Positions 28,694-40,500 of a stretch of DNA of 64,000 nt are shown piece after piece. The stretch comes from Crambe crambe. Taxonomy: Eukaryota; Porifera; Demospongiae; Poecilosclerida; Crambeidae. The stretch lies in contig OZ004589.1 of NCBI GenBank assembly GCA_963924555.1, positions 4,154,001-4,218,000 on the forward strand, read 5' to 3'. Each line of letters begins with the position of its first letter. The stretch's first letter is position 1. The notes under the pieces were generated by a model. That model ran no database searches. It saw nothing but the letters and a program-made list of their open reading frames with translations, and was not told the DNA's origin. Both the position numbers and the translations under genes were made by a program.

Positions 28694-29060
28694 TACAAAC
28701 TGACTTGCTGATGACAATATTTACCCGTATTTGTTACACTAAGCACTAAATTAATAATTATGAGAGAAAAAATCTGATGGTATCAAAGAAATAGAGTGCG
28801 TCCCAAGATTATTATTATTGTTTGATGATTAATAATGTTTTGGGTAATTGTTAGTTTATTGTAGAGAAGCATTCGACAACATGAAAATAATACAAAAAAA
28901 ATGAGCATTGTCATGTCTGTACATGAAAATAATGAGAAGTTTAAAGATAAACAAAGATAATATTGTTGATAGTTATACAAAATTAATGTTCATGAAGTGA
29001 TGATACTCCTAGTAAAAAGTTTGCTGGTAAGTTGTTCCTCCCTATACATATACATCATCA
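28694..29060. other. Convergent 3' intergenic region GH76/LRR gene
   Basis: 367 bp of AT-rich DNA containing 3' untranslated sequence of both neighbours. No coding motif, repeat or RNA gene was recognised. Confidence 0.5.
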
Positions 29061-32000
29061 CTATAATTGTTTGTTCATGCATTGACACTTACTGCCCCCT
29101 CTAGTCTGTACTTTAGGATGATTATAGTGGTACTTTCCACTTGCTCCTTGCGAGTGTGCTCTTTCTTGAACTAATTGATGCTTTGGTGGTCTGCTATGTA
29201 AAACAGTATACACGCTGGCACTAGTGCTCTGTCCACCTGTAGCCTGGAGGTGATACAAGTATTTAGAGTTACCAATGGAAAACTTACATGAATTTCTTAT
29301 TGGTGGTGCCTTAGGCTGTCGTCTGCAAGTATCAAATATAATTGACTGAATTTTCACTTGCATAGTAACTTACTTCTCCATCAATCTTAATGAAGAGAAT
29401 GATGAGTGTTTTGTAGGGTAGGCATTTGTCCATGCATCATGAAGTACAGGTTTCAGTGATATATCACAAGGGAAATTAGTAGAGTCTGAAATGACTAAAG
29501 GCCTCTCCCTCCCAATTGAATATGGTGCTGCTAACGAAGCTTCAAGTGGTATTGGGGTACTGGTAGGGCACATATGGGGTTCTGTTTTCAAAGCCAGTTT
29601 ATTAATTTCATTCACCTTACAACTGTGAGGTCTAATATTGTGTGATATGGAAGTGCTTGGAATGGATTTTTCACTTTCCCACATGTCAGAAAACTGAAGG
29701 TGTGGGGTAGGTATGATAAGAACATTGCTTTCACCATTTGACTTCACATCATTGTCCCGAGTTTTCCTTTGTAACTCCAATATAGCTCGAGATCTTGGAG
29801 ATAGTTCTATCTCATGCTTTGGTGTCTGTTCAGAGTTCAGTAACCTCCGAGTATCAGTATCATCCACTTTGAGTCGATTAAGAGAGTACTGTTGTAAGAT
29901 ATGTTTCTGATGATCGTGCTCAGAGGTGACTGATGTCAAAGAAGTTGGAGCAGTATTAGCAGATGATCCAATATCAACTCTTATGGGAGTTGAATGGATG
30001 CCTTGTGGACTACATTCATTAGGTGACAACTTGTCATCCATTAGTTCCTATAACAGTAAGATTATACATACGTATTAATGGCTGCTAATGGTCAATATAT
30101 AATACCTCTTGTGAAGGAATGGTCTGGAGATCATCAGATAAGAAGCTCATTCCAGAGTGGGGCCTTGGGGTATGAGGTCCATGTTCTGGGGTGGCTATTT
30201 GAGCTGTAACACTTCCTAATGAAGTGCGGTTTGGAAGATTAGCGAAGGAGACTGAGTCAGATAGACGACTTGTGCTCAGGTCTGCAGCCAAGTCATTCTT
30301 GGTCCAGCATTTAAGTTGATAATCCCACACAAGAGAATTGGAATCAGCATAAACATAGGCACCCGGAAGACTGGATTGTACAGCTATTGATTATTACTTT
30401 ATAACATTATCTCAAGAATTTTGCCATGACCTTACAAGTATTAAAATTGATTTGTAGTACAGCAGTTCTTGATTCAGGCAAAGCCACAATTCTAGCAATT
30501 TGCTACATACATAATAACAAAAGGATCTTTACATTGAACTAACAAGTGTGTCTTTAAAAGACTTATGCCTTGGCACATAAGACTTGATATTTACCAAGCA
30601 TTTATTTGGGGTTTCTAGATACTCTACTGATGATTATTATTATTATTATTATAATTTTTTTTTTTTTTGCAGGTATCGAAGATCTGAAATTCATCATGCG
30701 TCATTGTATCAAAACTATCAATGATTCTGTCAATAACTTTCTATTCTAGCTAGCAATAGAGACTTCGCTCTTCCTGCAGTCATGATCGTATCATAAGTTT
30801 TGTAGATCCTACTCTCTGTTCTCACTGTTTATGACTTTCATGTTACTTTCTTTCCCCTTTGCTTTCTCAGAGGACTGCCTGCTTTCTCAGACAATCGTTT
30901 GTCTCTTGCAGCCACTAAAGGTCATGCATTAAAGGTCACGCGCATGTGTAGATATGGACAAATGTACCACAATCATAGTTGCCTCCAGCACTGTGCCTCA
31001 GCACTTCGGTGGTGCTGAGGCAAAAAGTCCACATAGTGTGACATTATCCTGCTATATGATTACAGCACTTACCTCGGCACCGATAATCACCAAGTCACCA
31101 AGTTCTAGAGAATGTAGTGCATGCATAATTGTACAGCGCGTTACATAATATTCTTACCAGGTTCCTTTTCAATATTAGCACTTCTAAGCATTCTTTTAGG
31201 CTTTCCCTTTTTGATAGATCCAGCTGACATTGCTCTGAGAAGACGAGGTGACAATTTAGGCTGAGTGGGCTACAAAATGTTTCCAACATTGTTTTTTAAA
31301 AAAAATTATGATCGTAAAAGTCAGGTACAAATAACTTAAGATACAGTATCTTACATGTAAAAGCTGTGATGATGTTCTATGGACATGATGCAGAATACTA
31401 GGTTTCTTTTTCTTTCCAAACACATTCTTACTGGTAACTTGGAGAAAGTAGTCTGCAATGTCATGATATATGTCCCATACATCGCCCTTAAAGAATGAGG
31501 ATCACCGAATGAATAGTCAAAGGAACCAACACCATACATTGAAACTTTACCTGTCTAGCTTGGACTTTCTCTACAATGGTTTGTATCACACAAGATACAT
31601 TGGGATCCCTAGTAGCCACTGCAACCATCTTCATCAAATCTAAATTATCATGTATTCAGGTGATACAGCTAAGTCTGCCCTGCCTACGCATCATTTTCTA
31701 CCTTTATTCGTTTGTAGGGAATCAAAGAAGAGAGGAACTAAACACATGAGATGAACCACTTCTGAAGCAAGCAAGCAACGCCAGGCAGAGGAACTGTCAC
31801 ACGTACAGTATAACCAACATCACTAACTTTATTAACTGAACCCTTACTTTGAACTTTTAACCTTCTTACTGCATTCTACTGTCCTACAATTGATGAACTA
31901 AGCATTATTAGCTGAATTTTTATCTAACCGTACATAATTACTTTGAAGCCAAACCCTGGGAGAGTTTCTTCTGTACACATTCCATAGCAGAGCAGAGGCT

Positions 32001-34104
32001 TTTGTAGAGTTGTTCATACAATCCTCCATCCTAATGTATCAATAAAAGGTACATAATAGCATACTTGTAGGATTCTACTTGCCTTTTTTTCTTGACGATC
32101 CAATGTAGCAGCACTAAGTAGTAGAGAAGCTATGTCCAAGGCCAATTTTTTTGGTAGTGAAAAAAGGTTAGGACAATTAATTTCACTGAATGAATATAAT
32201 AATGCATGTCATAATGATTATTTTTGGACTTATGACAGAATTCTTACCCAATACATGTGAGTTTGGCAGTTTCAAGGGTAGCATGCATAAGTTGCACAGG
32301 TAGAGAATACTCCATCCATGCAAGCAGCAGTAAGAGCAACATGTTACACTGTTCCATTTTGTCTTCTCGATGGTCAAACAAAGACTGGAGATTTGGAGTT
32401 ATGCTGTTAATGGACACTTCTTCACTTATGTCAGTACATTCATGTGTGGTTGCGGTGTACGAGTTATGAAAAGAGACAGAACCACCCGACTGAGCAAGTC
32501 TTATATCTTCTGCCATGGTGTGGATAAGATAAGAGAGTCTCTTTTTGTCCATGTCTACAAAAAGTACATTAATCAATATTATTTATGTGAATTATCATTA
32601 TTAGCTACCAATATTGTGAATGTAACTGATTGGGAATTTCAGCATCATGTGAGTTGCCTGGGAATAATAATAGCACAACAATCACTCAGAATATACTATA
32701 GGTACGTAGCTCCTACTCTGTCTCCAAATATTCCATCAACAAGAAGATTCTTCAAGGATGTAGGTAAAAACACATTCTCAGTTGTCTTTCGTCTCTGCCA
32801 ATGATATGGAGGGAGGAAATAATTTTGTGCAGAGACTGAATAGTTTATTGACTAACCACTGGTCGCGAAGAAGCCTGGGATTCACTAAAAAAACGTTCCA
32901 CCTCCTTTTGTTCACCAGCTAAAATTTGATAGTACTTACATAACTTGAAGTTTTAACTATTTCCTAGGTTTTGCCTGAGAAGGGTTTGTCACTATTAGGC
33001 TAGAAGTCACAGCCTTACATGTGCATGCACAGCTTAATTATTATGAACTATGAACTATCTCAAATCTTTAAGCACATCCATGAATACATTGCAGCATGGT
33101 AAAACTAACCAGTGATTAGTTTTCCATCCAGCATCCACACATTAGGAAGAATGTCTACCACATGTCGGCGATCTGAAGTATGAAGGAATACGTATGATTA
33201 GCATCTATATGAGCAAAAGGAAACAAACATACAGTGGGGATCAGAATCCAGTTTAGGGTTGCCTGATAATGTTAAATTAAGAACAGTGATGTGACTTATC
33301 CGTTGCAGCTCTTGCCAATCCAAATTGTTGTCTCCCAAACGTAGAGAGCCAAGGACAGGAAAGCGGGACAACCCAGAAAGACTTTTCACCTGCAGCATTA
33401 ATATCCAGCATCCATTTTATTATAATCTATACGGCCAGAGCATATAAGTGTAGTTGCCAACACACTGGTAATTATAATGGAACCTTACAGAGTTCAAGAG
33501 TTTTGGACTTAATAGGTATCACTCAGATCTTTCCAGCATTCTTGCACTCATATAATATCATATCATTTATTTCGAACTGCCTAACAGCTGCTGTAATGAC
33601 ATACCCTATTTCCAGATAGATCCAGGTTCCAGAGTTGTCTGCAGCAGTCAAGATTCTGAATAGCTTCAATGTTATTGTCATTCAATATTAATGTTTGTAG
33701 CCGCTGACAAATAGATAGCCGCTCAATTACAACTACATTCAAATGTAAATAAGAAGGCCATTGACTCTGTCAAGGGGGATAAACCAACTTTATTCTTAAT
33801 GAGCAAACCAAGCAAAGTAATAACGATAAATGATAAAAAGCTACCCTAGGACTCAAGGCTACAAAGTCAAATCGTGAAAATAGTGAACTCACAGTGCTCC
33901 CCACGTCCCTACAGTCGTAATATACACTGTACAGGATTTTACAAAGAGCAAACTTACATATATCTTTCCCGGACAGGTCAACATATTCCACTTCTTTAAT
34001 TGGAATATAAGAATTACTTCTTAGCAACTGCATAAATCAGAAGTATATAAGCTGCCTGGGAGACATTAAATTTTAGCTAAAAATACCTGCACTGTTATTC
34101 GCAT
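29061..34104 (-). CDS. Leucine-rich-repeat protein with long C-terminal region, family not identified
   Basis: I assembled 22 exons that keep frame: 34104-34087, 34027-33958, 33732-33605, 33389-33233, 33172-33110, 32918-32857, 32794-32717, 32657-32609, 32554-32248, 32185-32083, 32030-31942, 31883-31870, 31761-31702, 31639-31551, 31486-31355, 31269-31158, 31104-31073, 30502-30436, 30383-30106, 30047-29374, 29322-29288, 29236-29061; about 930 aa. The first 140 residues are SDS22-like repeats (EVEYVDLSGKDIFVIERLS, LQTLILNDNNIEAIQNLDCC, LWNLDLSGNRVKSLSGLS, LGSLRLGDNN) with an LRR cap (DPHYRRHVVDILPNVWMLDG). A helical middle part includes KKLALDIASLLLSAATLDRQ. Then comes an SH3-like stretch (ELGDLVIIGAE, RIVALPESRTAVLQINF) and a disordered Ser/Thr/Pro-rich tail. 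The layout suggests a scaffold, perhaps ciliary or cytoskeletal, but I cannot name an orthologue. Exon 12 is a 14-nt microexon; exon 10 has a GC donor (AAG/GCAAGT). Confidence 0.85.
30566..31022. mobile_element. Dispersed repeat B, related to 7023-7768
   Basis: Lies in an intron of the LRR gene. It starts TGCCTTGGCAC and ends GTGCTGAGGCA, and shares GACAAATGTACCACA and GCCTCCAGCACTGTGCCTCA with repeat A. The right end forms an 11-bp perfect hairpin (TGCCTCAGCAC/GTGCTGAGGCA). Short ATT-microsatellite and a T-tract lie near the left part. Non-coding. Confidence 0.5.
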
Positions 34105-34544
34105 TCTCTGTCACGCTCGACTTGCTCAAATAGCTATAGGTAAATCGTGGTGCAGAAACCATCGAACCGGCTGCTAGCCGAGAACGTGGGAGTTCGAAAT
34201 AAACAACAGCTGCAAAAGGGGGCGTATCTACTCCAGACAATAATTATGAATCTAGTTCAAACATGCATACTAATACTTTTACCCTCAAGAAATTTGGCTT
34301 TGACCTCCCTCTCCCATTGAATCCATACTAAATTTTTCATGTAATAATTTGTCGTTGAAATGAACCAATTTAGTTGACAATTACTTAGGAGACATAAAAA
34401 ATTTTACGTAACACTGCCAAGATATATCTTCATGGTCTCCTTGACACAAATAAAATCAAACAAAAAATAAACAAACTGAAAACAAATAAACAACAATAAA
34501 ACAAATAAAAGTGGAGATCACAGCTAATTAATGATACAAGAGTG
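34105..34544. promoter_or_regulatory. Tandem intergenic region MTREX to LRR gene
   Basis: 440 bp between the MTREX stop codon and the start of the next minus-strand gene. It must hold the MTREX 3' end and the LRR gene promoter. The lower part is A/T-rich (AAATAAACAA-type tracts at about 34440-34510, on the minus strand TTTATT runs). No extra gene is seen. Confidence 0.4.
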
Positions 34545-37500
34545 TCACAAGTATAAACTGGCTGCAAAGACGATGTCCCTCTTGATGGTCACAATACCTT
34601 TAACAGACACAGTGCTCAGTAATCCGTAGTTGCTATAATAATGTAAACATACCTTCAGCAAACTTGTTCTCCAAGTCAGTATTACCAATAGCTTTAGCAG
34701 CCTGACACATTTGCCGCAAAAGTTCTTCCAATCTACGCATACAACGTATGATACTTCCTGTATTAAAGAAGAATCCATAGAAGCACGATAATTATCATCA
34801 TCAGAGTGCATTAGCACTTTTTATGTAGGGATGATCCCTAAGAATAGGGAGAAATTTTTTAAATGGATGTACGGCTAAGTCAAGCCACAGAGAATATATT
34901 TTTATACTATCCTGATGTAGGGACTACCAGATGCAGGCATTATTGCAAGATGGTTCATAAAAATTATATTGAGAAGCCTTTAGGGAAGAATTTGCTGAAA
35001 GAGGGGCTCGAGTTCTAAAAATTTCGTGCTGGTGGTCCCAGTGGTGTGGATACCAAATAACATAATACGCCTTCTTTCCCTCTTGAGAATTGATCAAAAT
35101 ACTTACAAACTGTGGATGGGGAAACAAGTTGGAGGGAGAGCAAAATCAGGGCTGTATCTAAATTGTAGCTGTGTGCAGATTTGCTAACTCGCTCTCTCTC
35201 ATCTATCGGAAAGACAACCACTGAGCCCAATAAGTCAAAGTACAAATGACTTTCACCAACTGCTTCGCTCGCTCGCCGATCGGATATATTACACGAACAT
35301 ACCCTAGTTAGGAGAGCGAGCGAGCCACACACTTGTGATGCAAATTGAGATTCGCGATGTACGTCAATAGCTAGCGGGCATAGTTAATAATACGCATGCG
35401 CAAGCCTCTTGTCACAGCTTTTAGAAAGAACTGTCATTGTATTCTGGATAGTCACACAAGTCATATCAAAGTTTGTTTTTTGTTGTTTTTTTATCATTGA
35501 AAGCCAGTTGGAAGAAAACAGTGGATGCAATCTGTTTAGAGAAAAAATTTGAGATTCATCCTAAAGATATCAGTGCCTATCTACCACATCCAATGTACAG
35601 ACATTGAGATATTGAATCTCACCCCACGATATTCAGAACACACTGAAACTTCAAAGTTGACACTAGCTGTCTTCTTCACTAACAAGGTGCTATACATCAA
35701 CAGCTGGGAGCTAAGTCGCACACAAAGGTACATAATAGTAATTAGTCAACCTAAGAAAAAAAGAAAAAACCAAAGAAAGCATTTTAACTGGCATCGTAGC
35801 ATTTGCTTAGTAGTGCAGAGTTATGAGTTTGTACTTTAATCAGGATTGCTGCAATCAGGTCTACTCTCTCCAGATAGAGATAACACACAATACTTCAACT
35901 TGTTCCCGGCCTAGAATTTTTAGTTATGTAATATGACGCTTTAGTGTCATTAATGATGTTTTACAACGTTAGTCTTAATTGTCATAGCAACACATTTGCA
36001 TGAAGAAAATGGCCTCCCAATCCCGTAATAATTCTTATGGTTGTTATAGCTACCATGTGGCATTAAACGTCATAATGTGTCAGTTAATGATATTCATTGT
36101 TTTAGCAGGATTTCTGCTAAATGGGAACAAGTTGAAGTATTGTGCTACCAGACCCTCACGCTGGAGTTGCGGAAGTGCCTGCACGAGACTAGAAAAAAGC
36201 TATCTTGCCTCTCTTCCACTACACAAAAACTTATAGACTGAAATGAAATGAACCTATGCAGAATGGATGAGATTAGAATGTGATAAGATTACCTAACTTC
36301 CATGCATAATCTCATCTATTCAGCCCTCTTTTTTAACCAACTGGTCATTTCTACATCCTTTACTAGTAATTATTATACGTAGTTACCTTCAAATACATCA
36401 GTCATCTTGCAAATGTGAGAAAATGAAGCTCCCTAATAGTTAAAGATAATAACGCCATTAATGTTAAAAATAAATTTTTAACTGCTTACAGAACTCCATG
36501 CATGGACTACATCCATCAAGTGTGGTCTGAAAGATTCTACATAACTCTCTTCATCCAAGTTCAGTTTGGCTTCGGCAGAGACACGAGCTATCCTCCTTGC
36601 TGAGTCCTGCATCATTTTTAATGGTCCTGACAACTTCTCCGTCAATTTAGGGATTGATTCTGCCTGTCAGAAGAGAGAAAATTCAATTGTAACACAACAT
36701 TTATAGCACCACCTTCTCCTGAAATACGAAACAAGAAAGAAGGGCCACCAACTGCTCCACAGTAAGATCATTAAATGCTCCATTGAAGATAAGTTCAGTC
36801 AGTAGCAATTCATCACCACTGCTGATTTCACAAGCTACTCTTCCTTTCAGTTCGATGACATCTGCAGCATCAGAATATCCCAGCCTGGAATGGGAGAAAT
36901 ATAACTCAGCTCCCAAAGGGATATGTATGCGACATCACCTTCGCAAGACTCTTTTCCTACATTTAAGCTCATCCAATTGCATTATAGTCTGTGCCTTCTT
37001 CAATTCTTTTCTTGCAAGGTTAAGCTCACCATTTATCTGGAAATAAATAATAACTTGTATATATTATATTGATAAGACTGTACTAACCTGAGATTTTTTC
37101 TCACACAGTGTATACAACTTATCCAAGTTGGAAAGCTTATGAACTGGACTGGCTAATTGCCTGCTTTCCAAAGCTTCCATCTTGCGTACCATTCTCTGCA
37201 GGAGAAAAAAAATATCCTAAGTCACTACAAATCTACACACCTACGTAAGTTATTTATTAGCTGTGTCGACCTTTTTGGTGTGTGGTTGCCTTTGTAAAAA
37301 TAAATAAAAAATACACCTTAAATTCTTCATGTTTTATCTTCATATCCTTGCAAGGGTCCAGTAGTGGTAGTCCATGTGGAAACTTTTTCTGAACTGCCTC
37401 AATAGACTTATGCACAGAGTATCTACTATCAGATGAACGAAGATCTTTGGGAACGTATAGTCGAACAGAACTTAATTTGGTTAAATGATCTAACATGATA

Positions 37501-40500
37501 GGAACTATCTGCAATCAGATAATATATAGAGTACATTACACATTTTCACTTTTAAAAAATGGGTTACAGACTAAATGCTTCATAAGCTGTAGCTAGCTCA
37601 AGGGGGAAGTGGTTCAAAAATCCTGCATATTGAATCAAATTCGAACCATCACATCTCTTGCTCTAATTAACAAAGTCATGTGTGGCTTGGATAATATTCG
37701 TAGAATTAATCCCAAACTACCAAAGGGTACGAATGCAACCTTATACGAAGACCTGTATATGACACAATGGGCTAACTACGTAGGTAAAATCTTGTGGAAG
37801 CAAGCCAAGTAATGATCAACTTAAAATTACTCTGTCTGAAAGTAATAACTGTGATATTCAATCTCAATAGCTAGATGAGGGACTCATTATTCAGGCTTTT
37901 CCCCAATTATAAGAACCAAGAACCATATCATTTTAAAAGTGAACCTGCATCTCTCCTTTATCCCCATGAGGTGGAGGGCGTGGTGGGGCCTTGGGAGCAT
38001 TGGAACAGGACTCAGTTGAACAGTGGAGTAATACTTCAGCAACATAAATAGTTTCGGATATATTCTGCAAATATAATGCAAAATTTTAGTGGTAATTTTC
38101 TGTGATCTGAGTAAAATTGAAGTATACTATTTTGACCACTAAATCCACAAAAAAATTACCAGAAAGTGTAAATTGAATAGAAGGGCCAAACTATAAAAAA
38201 ACAATACTTTATTCTTACACATACTGTATCATACTTTTTGATTAGTCTTTTTCTGATAGTTGACAATGCATCCCCAGCCAAAGTTGTCATCATTGTGCTC
38301 CACCTTAACTATCCTACCAGGTTGCAGGAAAGGCACACAAAATACTGGCTTGGTGATATACTGTTGCATCTCTTTCTCCAATTTCTTGATTTGCTGTCGG
38401 AGCTTATAGTAATTTGTCACTGCATCTTCATTTTCTATCAGTATGGCATCTCTCTTAGATTCCAAGTCCTTTACCACTAAATATAATAAACGATAAGAAT
38501 GGTGGCCCACTTTCTCCCATTATTATGTTAGTATCTAACGTGTTGGCTCCTTCACCGATAATTTGTATAAATACTAACCTTGTTGTCTGCTGGGAATTGA
38601 TGAATTATTCTGAAATTGATAAAAAGATCTTTCTAACATGTACTCAGGATTAACTTCTTCCACTCGTAGCAAGTTTAGAACCATATTATAGGTCAGGTGA
38701 AATGCACTATTCAATGGATCAGGATCACCCTACATTGATAAAAGAAAAAAAATCATCATAACTCATAGCATGTTTCAACCAAATTATTTATCAATTTTGG
38801 TACATGATGTAAGTATCACATATACCTTCAACAGATTTTTTCCAACTGATGAATCCATCTGTTCATCCACCATCATCATGACAATACCTCTTTCATCCAA
38901 TCCCCTTCTCCCCGCTCGACCACTCATCTGAATATACTCTCCTGACGTTATCCATCGAAATTCCTTTCCATCAAACTTTCTACAATTGGAAAAGACCACT
39001 GTTCTTGCAGGCATGTTGAGTCCAAGAGCAAAAGTTTCTGTTGCAAATAAAGCCTAGACACCAAGCAAAATTAGTAACATGGCTGGAGACCACCGCAACT
39101 CTGCACAACCGACATCTTAGACTATTATAAGAAGTGGTACATTACATACACAGATACCTTAATTAATCCTTCCTGAAATAAGATCTCAGTAGTTTCCTTG
39201 AGGATTGGAAGCAGACCAGAATGATGAATTCCTATGCCTCGCTTCAGAAGTGGCAATACATGTTCCACCTGAGGCAATTTCTTATCATCTTCTGATAGGC
39301 AGTCAATAGCGTTAGTGAAAACTTGGTCTACCAAGCTCTTCTCGTCAGCTAATAATAATAATAAATGATAATGATGTGATGATAATTTAGTTGTAGTTCA
39401 ATTATGCTCACATGTAGGCTCACCTGACATGCTAATTGCATGTATGCCCTAGTAATAATTATCACATTGTGATCAGGTGTGGTACAAAAGCTTGCTGTAA
39501 TGTACAAATCTAGTTATCTCACGTGTATTGAAATCCAACTTTGACATCTGAAGAGCATAAGCTTCACAATCTCTGCGACTGAAGCTAAAAATGATGACTG
39601 GCTGAAGTTGTCTCTCCATGATCATTTTGACCACCTTGAAGCAACTAGGCCCCCTCTGTCCTCCTTTCCGACCACGTCCTTCGGTACTGGTCCCACCTCC
39701 ATGGAGCTTAGTCATTGCCTGCTGAAAGTTATCTTCACGGAAATTACCCTGTAGGGGAAAAAAAAAAAGAAAAAAAAAAAAAGGCAATCAGGAGCTTTAA
39801 AAAAGCACATCACTTATATAAAATGCACTAATGCAGCACCCAATCTATCTTCCTTGAGTTTGCCACACAGGATAATAATGTCTAGTACATGGAAACATAA
39901 CGAAGATGAGACATTCATTTGGTTAAAGATACTAGTTGGATGCCCTATTAATCAGGAGTGTCCACCTATTGTTACCTTCTCATCCACAATAAGGTACAGT
40001 CCATCAGCTCCAGCTGGATACATATAGTGTTGGAGAGGTGTTGGTCTGAAGTCAGTGTACACCACATGACAAGGCTACAGTTACAAAGAGATATATAATT
40101 ATACAACCACTATTTTTACTAACTAGTAATGTACCAAGGTTATATTTTAAGCTTCCTCCATGGTAAATTGTCTTGTACATACAAGTTCCTACTCATATGT
40201 ACATACTATGACTAAGTCTACATGTATACACTAGACATCAACCTGTTTATGAAGATGGCAGATCCACTCGGCAAACTGACGGGCATTTGGTATAGTGGCC
40301 GAAAGGAACACATAATGAACATTATCTGGCAACAAGATAATTGTCTCCTCCCACACCACTCCACGCTCTAAATTCAAGACAGCAAGCAGTCATTACCCCT
40401 TCTCCCAGAGCTAGCCTGGTATTGAAACAGAAAAATAGACATGCAACTCTATTTTGGATATGTGACCCACTATGGGTAAACCCGGCAGTCAGCCAGTAAT

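Noticed and set aside
32700..32716. Longer version of LRR exon 7 ending at GCTAC/GTACCT
   Set aside because: It breaks the frame with exons 8 and 9. The donor AGA/GTAGGA restores the continuous reading GDR-ATHMMLKFPISYIHN.
35549..36236. Two plus-strand frames in MTREX intron 20 (96 and 78 codons) as a possible nested gene
   Set aside because: Some exon-like look ([18 protein letters not shown]), but no family match, no consistent splice partners, and the two pieces do not join in frame.
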